In this document: piece after piece, positions 26,501-38,500 of the stretch
How positions within the stretch are numbered: position 1 is the first letter of the stretch
How the letters are laid out: the number at the start of each line of letters is the position of its first letter
Source of the DNA: Sitta carolinensis
Lineage: Eukaryota > Chordata > Aves > Passeriformes > Sittidae
Direction: 5' to 3'
Length of the DNA stretch: 64,000 bases
NCBI GenBank assembly: GCA_032173965.1
Contig: CM063298.1
Span: 8,059,501-8,123,500, forward strand
The notes under the pieces: model-generated
Database searches by the model: none
Told to the model about the DNA's origin: nothing
Seen by the model: the letters and a program-made list of their open reading frames with translations, nothing else
Position numbers and translations under genes: made by a program

Positions 26501-29500
26501 GGGAGGGAAAACTTACAACCCAAACACTGCAGAAGGGGAAATTATTTACTGGGATAACTTGGTGGCTGTTTGTGGTGGAAGTGGCAGGAGAGGTGTTGGA
26601 GGGGGAGGGCTCCCTCCTTGCCACACCTGGCAGGGCTCCACTGCTGATGGGTGGAGTTCTCTTTGCCCTTTGTAGCTTACACCAGGTTTTAACTGACCCC
26701 CGGCCTCTTTACAGGGCTCTGCTTTCGTCTTTACACCACCTGTTCTCAGATGAGTCAGTGGGGTGTCCACCAGGACAGCCTTGATTCCAGGTTTGGTTCC
26801 ATGGAAGCACTGCAGCTCTCCAGCTGGTGGATCTGACCTCAAGCCTTGGTGGAAGGTGCCTGTAGGCTTTGCTGGGTGGGATCTGACCTCAAGCCTTGGT
26901 GGAAGGTGCCTGTAGGCTTTGCTGGGTGGGATCTGACCTCAAGCCTTGGTGGAAGGTGCCTGTAGGCTTGCTGGTGGATCTGACCTCAAGCCTTGTGGAA
27001 GGTGCCTGTAGCTTTGCTGGGTGGGATCTGACCTCAAGCCTTGGTGGAAGGTGCCTGTAGGCTTTGCTGGGTGGGATCTGACCTCAAGCCTTGGTGGAAG
27101 GTGCCCGTGGGCTTTGCTGGGGCTGCAGTCCCCAACTCAGCCTTGTCTGTAGTCTGGTTTTCCAGGACTGCAGCTTCTGAGTTTCTAAAGCTCTGTGTTT
27201 TCCTGATGTTTTGGGTTTTTGAAGCTTGTTCCCGCAGTTTGAACATAAACATCAGGTTTTGTTTGTGTAATGAAAACTCATGTTTGGAATTCTTTCTGTG
27301 GGATGGACTTTCTTTGAATATCCCTCTAATTTGACCAATGTGGAAGAAAAATTCTGTCACTCGCTCACCATTCACAGTGACCTGTCAAAAATGTATAAAA
27401 GGAGAGTCATTACTTGAATAAACAGAGTCAAATTCATCTCTCCAAGAGTTTTAGAGAACTTTGTGTCGTGTGTTATTTGCACCAGTGACACCTGTCCCTG
27501 CACAGCCCTGGCTGCTGCTCCTTGCTGGGGTCCTGGAAGTCCACTCACCTCAGTCTGAGAATCACTGAGGTTGGAGAACACCTCTGGTACCATCGAGCCC
27601 AGCCATTAACCCAGCACTGCCAAGCTCACCACTAAACCCTGTCCCTGAGAGCCACATCTGGGTATTTTTGGGATACTTCCAGGGGTGATGATTCTACTGC
27701 TTCTCTGGGTGGGCTGTTCCAATGCCTGGCCTCACCTTCAGTGAAGAGATTTTTCCTGATATCCAATCTAAACCTCCCCAGATGCAACTTGAGGCTGTCT
27801 GGTCTTCTCCTATCCCTTGTTCCTTGGGAGGAGAAACTGATCCTCACCTTTGGTGGATGGGCTGGCTCAGGATATCCATGTGTCCTGTGTGTTTTTATCA
27901 CTCTCCTCCAAGCCCACAAACTTCCTCAGCTTTCCTCAGTTTTACCTTTTTTTCTCTGTATTTTTATTCTGTTTCCCCCTTTTTCTCCCCCTAGCACAGC
28001 TTCCTCCTGCAAGGCAAATAATCACAACAGAGGCTTTTCAAACGCAGCACATCTGAAATAAGAAAACATTTTTTTGCCAGTCTGTTTAATATTTTCCCAG
28101 CATAAAATACACAGGTGGATCCATGTTTAACAGCACACTGCAAAAATGACAGAATATGTATAAAATACTGATTTAAATAGGTTTTCAATCAAACCTCCTG
28201 GAAGGCAGTGATTTTTTTGCCTGTTAAATGATGCACCAGTCATTCCTGTGTTTCATCCTGGAGCTAAGTTCAACCTGCTGGCAGCTTCCAAGGGCATGGA
28301 TTTCGCTCTGAGCCCCTCTGAGTGTCACCACTGGGAGCCATCAAGTTCTCAGGGTTAATTTGGTTTCTTTCCCAGGTTCCAGCCAGCAGCTGGGTTGATG
28401 GAGAGGATCCAGGCCATAGCTCAGAACGTGTCGGACATTGCCATCAAGGTGGATCAGATCCTCCGGAACAGCCTCCTGAATGGCAAAGGTGGGTGGCCCT
28501 GGGGGTCCCCAGGCTCCAAACCCCCTGTGTGTTTTGCTGTGCCCATGGGAAGATCCAGCCACGACAAATTTGGTAAATGTCCCAGAAGTGGAGGCTGATC
28601 TTGAGTTTCCTGCCCTGGGAAACTCGTGGCAGCGGCAAGAGTGGTGACAAATCTGAATTGCTGTCAGGAATAAATGCCAGGGATCTAAATGCAAAATTAA
28701 AGGGGAGGAGCAGTGCCAGTACAAGTGCCTGGAGGGAAGAATTTGGTGGTTTGGATCCAGATTCACAGAGGCTGGGATTCAGCCCCAGGAGAGGCATTCC
28801 CATCCCACTGTGGCACTGCTCGGAGGGCAGCTGGGCTCTGCAGATGTTTCCCCACTTGCCTGTGTGTTTCTTGGGGTTTAGGCAGAAGATCCTTCCACTG
28901 CCTCTTGCACCTCATGCTTTTCAATTATGGGCAGAGGAGGGCTTAGAGGAGGTGTGGTGGCTTTTATTGACCCAACCATGGAGGGAGAAAAGGTCCTGAT
29001 GCCTTTGTAGCCACTTCATGGTTTATTCTGAACTCACCTGAGGGCTGACTCTTCCTCCAACAGCTCAGCAGGACATTTTTTATTATAAGTTTGCAGCATA
29101 AAGGCTGTCAGAGTACTTCCCTAGATCCTGCAGCCTGCTTACAAGAGAGGGGATAGGTGGGACTTGGGGTCTGGACCAGGCTGAAGGCACAGGGACGAGC
29201 TGGAAATGGACCTGCTGAGATTTAGGGAAAGAGGATGTTCCCAGCATTAAAGCAGGGTGGTTTCCTCTGTTTCTTCCCTGATTTTGGGAAGGATGCTGAA
29301 GATGTTTCCCATCTTGATGTCCTGCTCCATCCAGTGGGGTGGGGGTGTCTGCCAGCCCAGCTGTGGCACCAAGGAACCTGCGTGGGGCCTGCCAGCCCTG
29401 TCCCATCCCATCCCATTATCCCATCCATCCCATCCCATCCCAATCTCCTCACACCACTTCTAGCTGCTCCTCTGTCATGCCCCAGCTCTCTCCTTGCCCA

Positions 29501-32500
29501 AATTGTCTCTCTGCAGCAATGGAAGGCAGGAGGGATCAGTGTGAGGTGCCCAGGGACCCCAAGTACCCCGACTGTGCTGGGAAGGTGGAGGTGAGTTGGG
29601 GTTCCCTGTATGGGAGAGGGTCTCCAGCTGCGATGGGCCCAAAGCAGTGACCCTGGGGGTTAAACTGGGAAGGGGATGTTTTCCAGAATAAAATGTTTGG
29701 TACTATTGGAAAGGTGCAGCCCATTGAAGGAGAAGGAGCAGAGCCAAATGTGTGAAAAGCAAAGCAGGGCTGTGCTTGTAAGAGAAAACACAAGGGATGT
29801 GTCCAACCTTCTCTGGCAGCCTTTGCTACAGAAATGGGATTGATTTTCCCTGATAATACCCTCCCCAAATGTACCTTTAGTGGAGTGGTACAAAGCACTG
29901 AAGCCACAGGCTGCAGCAGAACCAGCTGTGAGACTCCTTTGCCTGCAGCCCTCCCTGGCTGCAGTTCGTCTGTTTAATGCCAGAAGCACAGTGAGGAGGA
30001 AGCTCTGTCCCCTCCTCTCTGGATATCTGGAGCATTCCCTGGTGCCTGGGGAATAAGCCCAGCACTGCCCAGAGCAGCACCTCATTCAGGTGGCCAGGAC
30101 CTCCATCTTAAATTGGATGTCCTGCCTGACCCAACCTGCTCTTCACACCAGAATGCAGCCTGGCACTTGGCCTAGAGCTTGATGGCTTTGTCAGAGAGCA
30201 TATTTACATCAACTAATTAAAAGCATCGCCCTTTTCCCTCCTCTTCCCAATCTGCTTCAAGCTCAGGCTTCTGCAGGGCCAAGTCTCTCCCTGGAAAGAC
30301 GTTGAAGGGTATAAGAAAATTATATGGAGGGCTAGATTTTTCACTTCCATGGGTGTTAGCCATCCTTTCCTTCCACGATTTGAGTAAATTCAGGATGTAA
30401 TGCAATTGTGGAAGGCTGTAATCCCATCTCCCCTCCTGGTGATTGCTGTGCTTTACAGATTGGGCACAGCAACCTGTCCCTGAGCAGATTTGTTTTTGTA
30501 GTTGAATTAGGAAGAGGCTGGCAAGAGCCGTTGTGGGGGATGATAAATCACAGCTCTGGTCCCTGGTTATTCTCCTCCGTGTGAAATCATCCCTGGGGAC
30601 TGCTGGCAGATCTGTCTCCCTGCCCTGCTGCTCCAGGGGCCATGAGATCATCAGCTCCCCAGCAAAGCCAGCCAGAAGAAATTCCCGTGGTGCATCATTT
30701 CCTGGGGATTAGTGGCTGTGCCCCCGGGGAAGGCTGGAACCAGTGCTAGAAACCCAGGGAGCCCCACCAAACCTTCCTGGCTCTTCCTCTGCCCCACAGT
30801 CCCTGGAGGCACCCAGTGGGTGAACACCAGCCCCGTGGCACTGGGGCTGGCTTTTCAGCTCCTTCTCCACCCCTGCCCTTCATTCTTATCTCCCAGGCAG
30901 AGAAAGGGGATGGAGAACAGAGGTTTTGCAGCGGGGGCAGCCGGCAGGGCTGGCACATCTCAGCGAGCCCCACGTGTTTCTTTGCCCCTTGCAGTGGATG
31001 AGGGCCCGCTGGACCTCTGACCCCTGCTATGCGTTTTTCGGCGTGGACGGCACCGAGTGCTCCTTCCTCATCTACCTCAGCGAGGTCGAGTGGTTCTGTC
31101 CCCCCCTGCCCTGGCGGAACCGCACCCTGGCTGTGCCCTCGCCGCCGCCGCGCGCGCAGGTAAGGGCGCCCGGCCTGGGCCACGGGGTGCTGGGGGGAGG
31201 CTGCTGGAAATACACTCGGTGCCAGCAGGGCCATGGGGCCTCTCCTGGGTTTTCACAGAATCGCCATGTCAGGAAAATGAATCCACAAACACCGGGGGTT
31301 TATGTCCAAAAAGGAGACAGAGGAGTCCTTTGGCTTTATTTGAGAAAAGGGAGAGGCCATGGGGAATTCTGTTACTGTGACACAGATAGGAACACACAGC
31401 AATACACACAACAGGGGTTCAGGCAGAGAAGAAGAAAGGAAGTCTCTAGTTTATTGTTGACCTCGTATCTATAAGTTTCTGTACAGCGATCAGAGATTGG
31501 ACAGAGAAGTTCCCACCTCTCCATCTTCACTGGTCATTTGAGAAGTCCATCAGGTGATATCTTTTCACAAAGGAATGCAAACATGATCCTTGTTTATCTT
31601 ACAATTCATGAGAACTGACTCCATTATACCAAAACAAATCAGAAGGCTGATTTTCAGGGACAACAGAATTCCTCTCAGAGTTTTGGAGGATGCAGCCTCC
31701 TTTTTATCCCAATTTCCCGGATGTATTTCCCTCTCTCTTTCCCCCCTGGCTGAGGTACTTGAGAGGTACAGACTTCCCAAATGCCTGATAACTAAGATTT
31801 CCCTCTAATGTATAACCCTCCTTTTTAATTTTTAATTCTCATGGAATTTATGTTTTCTCCCCATTGTTTCTTTCATCTTTCAATATCCAGTGTTATTTGT
31901 CAGCAAACCTACAGTTTGTTTGTAAAGGCAAATGTCTTTTCTTCCATTCATCAATCAGTGGAATCCTTCCCATTGTTTCTTTTCTCTCTCAGTGTTGGTT
32001 TTATCTACCAGCAGACCCACAGCTTGTTGGTAAAGACGAATCCATCATTCCTCTCAACAGGATGGTTGGGGTTGGAAGGGCTCTTTATGGGCAGGGACAC
32101 CTTGGTTGTTCCAAGCCCTGCCTGCCTTGACTGTTTCAAGGGATGGAGCATCCACCACCTCTCTTTGCAACCTGTGCCAGGGTTTTATCACCCTCACCAT
32201 GAAAAGTTTCCTCTTTGTGTCTAGTCTGGGTCAACTCCCTTAGTTTAAAGCCATCACTCCTTGTCCTGTTGCAATAGGCCCTGCTAAAATGTCTGTCCCT
32301 GTCTTTTTATAAGCCCCTGTAAGTATTGAAAAGTTGCAAAAAAATCTCCCTGGAGCCTTCTCTTGTCCAGGCTGAACATCCCCACTCCCTCAGTCTGTCT
32401 CCACAGAAGAGATGCTTTTTTTTTGTGGCCTCCTCTCACCCGCTCCAACACATCCGTGCCTTCCCTCTGCTGAGGAACCTGGGTGCTCATGGAAGCCCTG

Positions 32501-35500
32501 GTGCAGTGGGCTCCCTCTGGGATTTGGGGCATGACTTGGAGGAGCTGCGACGGCTCCAGGGGAGCAGGAAGGACTCAGATCCCCTCTGCTGAGATGGACA
32601 GACCTCCCCCAGGCCACGGGGCTCTTCTGGCTGTCCCTACACTCCCCGTGCAGAGCATGCTCCTCCCCTAGGCAGCGTTCCGGAGGGACCTGGCTCGCCT
32701 GCTGGAGCTCATTGGCACAGGCAAGGAGTCCCTGAGCTTCATGAAGAAGAGGATCCGGCACCTGGCCCAGCAGTGGCTGCGGGCGGCACGGCGCCTCGAG
32801 CAGAAGCTGGCGGGACGGCAGCGGGACCAGAAACACGTACGGGGGGTTCCTGGGGGACACACGGGCCCAGGGAGGGCTGGGATGGGAGCCAGCCGGGAGG
32901 AAAATTCATCTATGGAAGCATGAGGGTCGGTAGGGTTGGTCTGTTGTCCGTGGACATGACTTTAGGGCATTTGGGATGTGGCAGGACTGGTGCTGCTGAG
33001 AAATGGGGTGGATTTTGGAAATGGGTCCTGGTGGGTGGGGATAGTGTCCAGTTAGCAGTGGAGTCTGACAAGTCTCCTCTAAGATAAGCTGAGGTTCCTG
33101 GCCCTCCTGTTGGTGTTATTGTTGTGCATTTTCCTTTGGCCCCTGTGTGCTGGGAAATCCAGCTCCAGCCCGTGGTTCAGGCTGCGATGTCCATGGAGAA
33201 CACGAGCCAGGGCCTGGGACACGGAGTGGCAGTCAAAGGGAGGTGCCAAGCTCTGACCATTGGGTCTGTGCTAATTGGACATAGATCACTTGTCTGCACA
33301 CCTGACTGAGCTCCCTGAGTAATTACAGCCTGCAGAGGAGCTGGAGGGAATCAGGGACCATAAGTCATTCTGGGCAGGAAAACCCAAAGGGTCCCTTTCC
33401 CCAGTGCTGATCCCTCTCCTTGTCTCTGCAGATCTTGGTCCACGTTGGCTTCCTGACAGAGGAGTCAGGGGATGTTTTCAGCCCACGGGTGCTGAAGGGA
33501 GGCCCTCTGGGTGAGATGGTGCAGTGGGCTGACATCCTGGCTGCCCTCTTCATGCTGGGACACAGCCTGAGGGTCACAGTCTCTCTGAAGGAGCTGCAGA
33601 GGTGGGTGCTGGTCTTGGGTGGAAGCACCAGGTCTGAAAAGGCTGGGGAGGCTCTTTGCCCACCTGCATCTCAGACAGTGCTGGTGCTGTCTGCACCAGC
33701 AGCATCATGGCTGGGAGAGATCCCATCCTTCTGCATCCCAGGAAAGTGGGAAGGACTGCTGTAAAGGATGCTTTGCATGGAGCTGATGTGGACATGCCTG
33801 GAGTAGGGCTGTGCCCTGCAGCTTCAGGGCTGGATCTGAGCAGAATGGTTTCCTGCTGCCAGCACATGGCCTCACCTGTGTCCCCTGACACCTCCCTGCA
33901 GCTGGCTTCCCTAGGGATGCTCCCTGCTGGGCTGGTGGCTGTGTGGCTACAGCACGCAGGTGTCCTGCAGGTCCCTGGCTCTTCCCACCATGCATGGCTG
34001 CACTCAGCTCCTGGGGTTTTCCTGCTGTTGTTTGAGGAGTGATTTCCTTCCTTTCCTTCCTTTCCTTCCTTTCCTTCCTTTCCTCCCTTCCTCCCTCCCC
34101 AAGAGGGACCAATATGAGATGGAAAAGGAGGCACAAGCAAACAGTGGGCCCTGCTCCTCTCAGCTGATGCCGTTCTGTTATTACTGGGCTGACACTGCTG
34201 CTTTCTGTCACCTCATAAGGTTTGCTCCCCTCCTCTGAGACATCCTGAGTGGAGGGCGAGTACCAGGGAAATTACAAATTAGAAGGGCTATAAATCAAGG
34301 AGTGCCTGCAGCTGCCTCAGGACAGGGCAGGCTTTGGGAGATGCTAAGCCAGCATCGGCCACATAATGAGCCATGCTGAAAAGAGAGTGAAAAAACCCAA
34401 CAGTCCTGGAGAAAAAAAAAAAAAAACAAAAAACAAAAAACAAACCAACCAAACGAACAAACAAAAAAAAAAACCAACAAAAAAACCCAAAAACCCAACA
34501 CAGCCCCTGCAGCATTCAGAATTAATGAATGGAATTAGCTCCTAACTAATTAACTAAAAAAAAAAAAAAAAAATAAAAAATCCCGGTCCTAATGCAAGAG
34601 GCAGCATCTCCTCCAAGAGGTGGGAATGACGTGCTGAATAATACCCGTGTACTCAAGGATGAAAAGAGATAATGGCTGGGAGGGTTATGTTGTTGTTGTT
34701 GTGTTGTTTGTGTTTTTTAATGCCGAACCTCCTGGTGGTTGTTTAGGGAGGGGAAGGAGCTGCCGGCGTCTCACGGGGCGGTTTCGCAGCACCCGTTTCC
34801 CTCTGCGAGTGACTCTGGTGAGAGCTGCCCTGCTGCCTGTAGTATTTTGCCTTTGCCAGAAGCCTGGGAGCCTCCACGTCACTTGGCAGCGATGAGAGCT
34901 CCTCTTGTGATGTGGATTTGGATGTGTCCCTTGGGATGCCTGGGAACGGCAGCTCCCTCTCTTCCCTTCCTAGCTGAGGTGGGCAGTGAGTTAGCTGGGC
35001 TGGGGCTGCACATCTTGCCCTTCTCTGTGTCCCAGGAGCTGTCCCCTCCTCCCCGGGCACGTGTCCTGCGCCTGGCTTTGGTGATGCTTTAAATGCTGCA
35101 CGCCCACATCAAGTGCTTTCATATTGCTGGGCAGGGGTGGAGGCAGGACCTGGGGATGTAACCACGTCCCTCTGTCCCTTTGGAGACCAAGCCCAGCGCT
35201 TGGAGGGTCACCACTGGCACTTCGTGCAGCCCATCAAGAGATGGGTTCCTGTGGGTGCCACGAGGGGGGCAGAGCTTCTGTGCCAGGCAAAACCCTGGCA
35301 AAACCAGCAACCCTGGTCCGTGTCTGCAGACCTCTCAGTGACATCCTTGCTGCGGGGCTGCTGCCTCTAAGGAGGCTGGGAAAAGCTTTTGCCTGGCCAG
35401 GAACGAGTGGGAGGCTTATTTAATCTGTAATTAGTCCTGAGGGGCGCTAGGAGTTAATCTTGGGCTCTTCCATAAAGCCTGGAGGGGTTTTACCTGTAGC

Positions 35501-38500
35501 CACAGCTTTGGGCAGGGGTTGCAGAGAGCCAGGGATGCACAAAGGGCATCAAAGCAAAGCTAAATCCCTGTCCCCGGGGAAGGGGCAGCCCAGGCACTCT
35601 GATTCCTTATCCCCCCTGCCCCCTCGTGAAGCAGCAAAGTTTTGATCCTCTGTAGACTGAGCCTGAATTCACCCTCTCCCATCCTGGGTGTCTCCTGCTG
35701 ACCTTGCAGCAGGACAGACAGCAGTGCTGGGGTGGGTTTGGGGATATTTTGCTCCAGTAGTGTGAAACATTCAATCCATCCTTGTGTATATTTCTTTGGC
35801 AAGCCCTGCTCTTTTCATGGCTGGGAGCTGTAGCTGCTCCCACCCAGCAAAGCCTCCACTGGAGTCCATAAATTATTCAGCACAGATTAACCTCTCTCCT
35901 GGTTTGGTTGGGGTTTTTTTATGTTTGTTTTTTTTGGGGGGGCTTTGTCTCTTCAAATTTCTGAGCTGATTTTTCTGCCTGTATTGATCATTGGCAAGGG
36001 TTCACTGGAAGATTTGCCTGCATACACTTCAGCCAGTGGTTATCTGAGAGCTGTTCATGATTAGCATCTGTATTGATTGCAATGCAGCAGTGCCTGGATT
36101 GGGTCTGGATTGGGTCAGGAATGCTGAGGATCAGGAAAATTAAGGAGGACAAGTAAGGCCTTGGTCCAAAAAGCTGGTGATGGAGGGCTGGAGGTGAAAA
36201 CATGTTGGGAGAGTGACCATGTGTGCTGGGCACCTCTACCTGCCCTGCAGGGAGGGGCAGGGGTGTCAAATGGTTCCTTCTTTGGTTCGGGGACCAATGC
36301 TAATCTGGAACAAAGATAAAGAACTCAGGGAATCTGCAGGCTTCATCTCCAGCTCAGCTTGGCACTGTCCAAATGTCCTGTGAGGTCTTGAGATCACAGC
36401 CACAGAGCTCAGCCCTGCTTTTCCAGGGCCATTTTATTTGGGTTATCTTTTACCCACTACAGACTTTAAAGATCTGTGAATTCCTTGGCCAAGTCCTACC
36501 AGGGGCTATTTTTTCTCCTGTAGTTGAGCTAAATGCAGGTGTTTGTTCTCTTTTGAACTCCCAGTGAATTTGTGAGCTGCTTCTGGTGCCTCTGGAGAGG
36601 CAAGGGGTGAAACACGGGGTTATCTGTTCCCTTCCAACCCAAACCATTACATGCTTCTATGTGCATCTTCCCAGGAGGAAAATGAATTGCTGAGCTGGAG
36701 CAGGGAGCCAGGAGCTGTTTTCTCATGGAGATTTGTGCTGGGTGGGCAGCCAGCAGCATTTTGAGCCTTGTCTTGAAGCAGGGAGGGAAGAAACATCCTA
36801 AATCTGAACGCCAACACTTGATTCTTGCTGAAGACCCCTAGTGCTGTGTTGATAGCCCAAAAGTGCTTTCAGGGAGGTGAGAATCCAGGACAGTGTTGGT
36901 GGTGTTGCTTGCTAGGGGAGGAGTGGGAAGTGCCTGAAAGCTCTGAGCTGGGTTGTTAATGAGGCAGCTCACGAGTAGATGCTGGAAAATTACAAGCAGC
37001 ACTTTGGAGCAATGGCTGTGCCCGCAAAAAAAAAGCTTTAATAAGCTGAGGTTTTTCCTCTGGACCACCTGTGCCCTGGGGTCAAGCAGGAAGGATCCTC
37101 TCAGCCTTTTTCCCTGGGACAAGCAGCACAAGGGCACTGCTGGAAGCTGCTACCCTCAGCCTTGAGCCATGGGAGTGGTCATCTTGGCATGTCCAAGATG
37201 CTTGGACAAAAAGCCAAACTGCTTTTCTGGGGCTAAGGGAGAGGCTGGGGAGAAGGGGCTACAGAGCTGTGAGCTGCTGGGCAGTCCAGAAAAGCACTGA
37301 AAGGTGCTTTTCTCAATGGTCCCCTTGAAATTAACTGCTCATAAAGCAGGACAGAAAGTCGAAGAAAATGGGATTTGATGCCTCTTGGGGTCAGGGCTTT
37401 ACAAAGTGTTCCCGGAGCTTAATTGCTCCTGTGTCAAGTTCTGGACTCTTAATTCTAGTCTTGGCAAAGTGCTGGATTTGAGTCACGTGCCTGTATCTGG
37501 TGCTGGCAGCCCTTTCCCTGCTGTGGCCAGCGTGTGGTTTGGGTGCTGAGCCACTCTCCCTGTGCTGGGGTGGGGTGGATGGAGCCCTGGGGCTGTGGTG
37601 GGACAGGGCTCTGCTCCCAGTGCCCCGACTCTCCTCTCTGTGCCTGGCACACAGCGAGAGCTGTGATTTCCCTGTGCTTTCCACGCTCACCGAGGTGTGC
37701 TCAGCCTGCAAAAAGGGCTGCTCAGATGGAAACACGATGTCCAGAGAGCACATTTCTAATTGTCTCCTGGCAGATTAAAGCCATCTTTCTGTCTTGCATC
37801 TGTTCACATGAAAACCTTCACCATGCCCAGGCTCTGGCTTTGCTCTCCTCGCCAGCTGGCAAAACCAGTCCTGCTGTTGTGTGGGAGAGAAAGGAACTGC
37901 TTGTGGAAACAGCCAGAAGTGGCCAGTTCTGTGTGATCCTGATGGAGCCATGTGGAAAGGCTGTGGATTGATCAGCTCTGCATCTGTGGGGAGGAACCCT
38001 CAGCCTTTAATGGAGCATCAGGTGCTCCTGGTACTTGAGTCCAGCCTGGCCTTTGACACTCCATGGATGGGGCAGCCACAGCTTCTCTGGGCAGCCTCTG
38101 CCAGGGCCTCACCACCCTCACAGGGGAGAATTTCTTCCCGTTTTTGGTGCTGTTGGGACAGCAGGAGAACAGCCCATCTGTCCTGGGTCTGCCCAGGCAC
38201 CACCAGGATGCGAGTGCTCAGTTTCTGCTGCTCCCTGCAGGAATCCAAGTATTGATTTCTCCTTTTCTGGGAAGTTCCTTCATGTTTGCTGAATCTGCGA
38301 CCAGAAAGAAGTGTTTGTTCTGGCACCATCCTGTGCATCTCCAGGTCTTGGAAATAAATAAATTGATTACTGAATTTCCCCCCTGGGTGGGTAGGGCTGT
38401 GTTGTGCAAGATTAGTGATGGACCAGAGAAACAGTCCAGGTGCACCTTGCAAAAGTGAAACCATTGCAGGTGCTGAAATTGCTTGGAAATCCTCATTTCC

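Larger units (their letters stand above)
14519..28375 (+). other. MGAT5B: Intron A-B of MGAT5B (13.9 kb)
   Basis: Donor gtcagt, acceptor tttctttcccag. It holds CR1 at both ends, an AT-rich LTR (16.5-17.2 kb), an inverted LTR pair (20.1-20.8 kb), a 50-bp minisatellite and an LTR (26.8-27.5 kb). The stretches 14864-16522, 17172-20126 and 20791-26821 show nothing recognisable. No cassette exon with MGAT5B similarity was seen. Confidence 0.85.
31160..32671 (+). other. MGAT5B: Intron D-E (1.5 kb)
   Basis: Donor gtaagg, acceptor ctcccctag. Most of it is transposon-derived: an LTR-like stretch then a CR1 fragment, leaving only about 200-280 bases of other sequence. Confidence 0.85.

Noticed and set aside
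32672..32675. Alternative exon E acceptor at the ggcag four bases downstream
   Set aside because: It would shift the frame; the ctag acceptor keeps A-A-F-R-R-D-L in register with the homologue.
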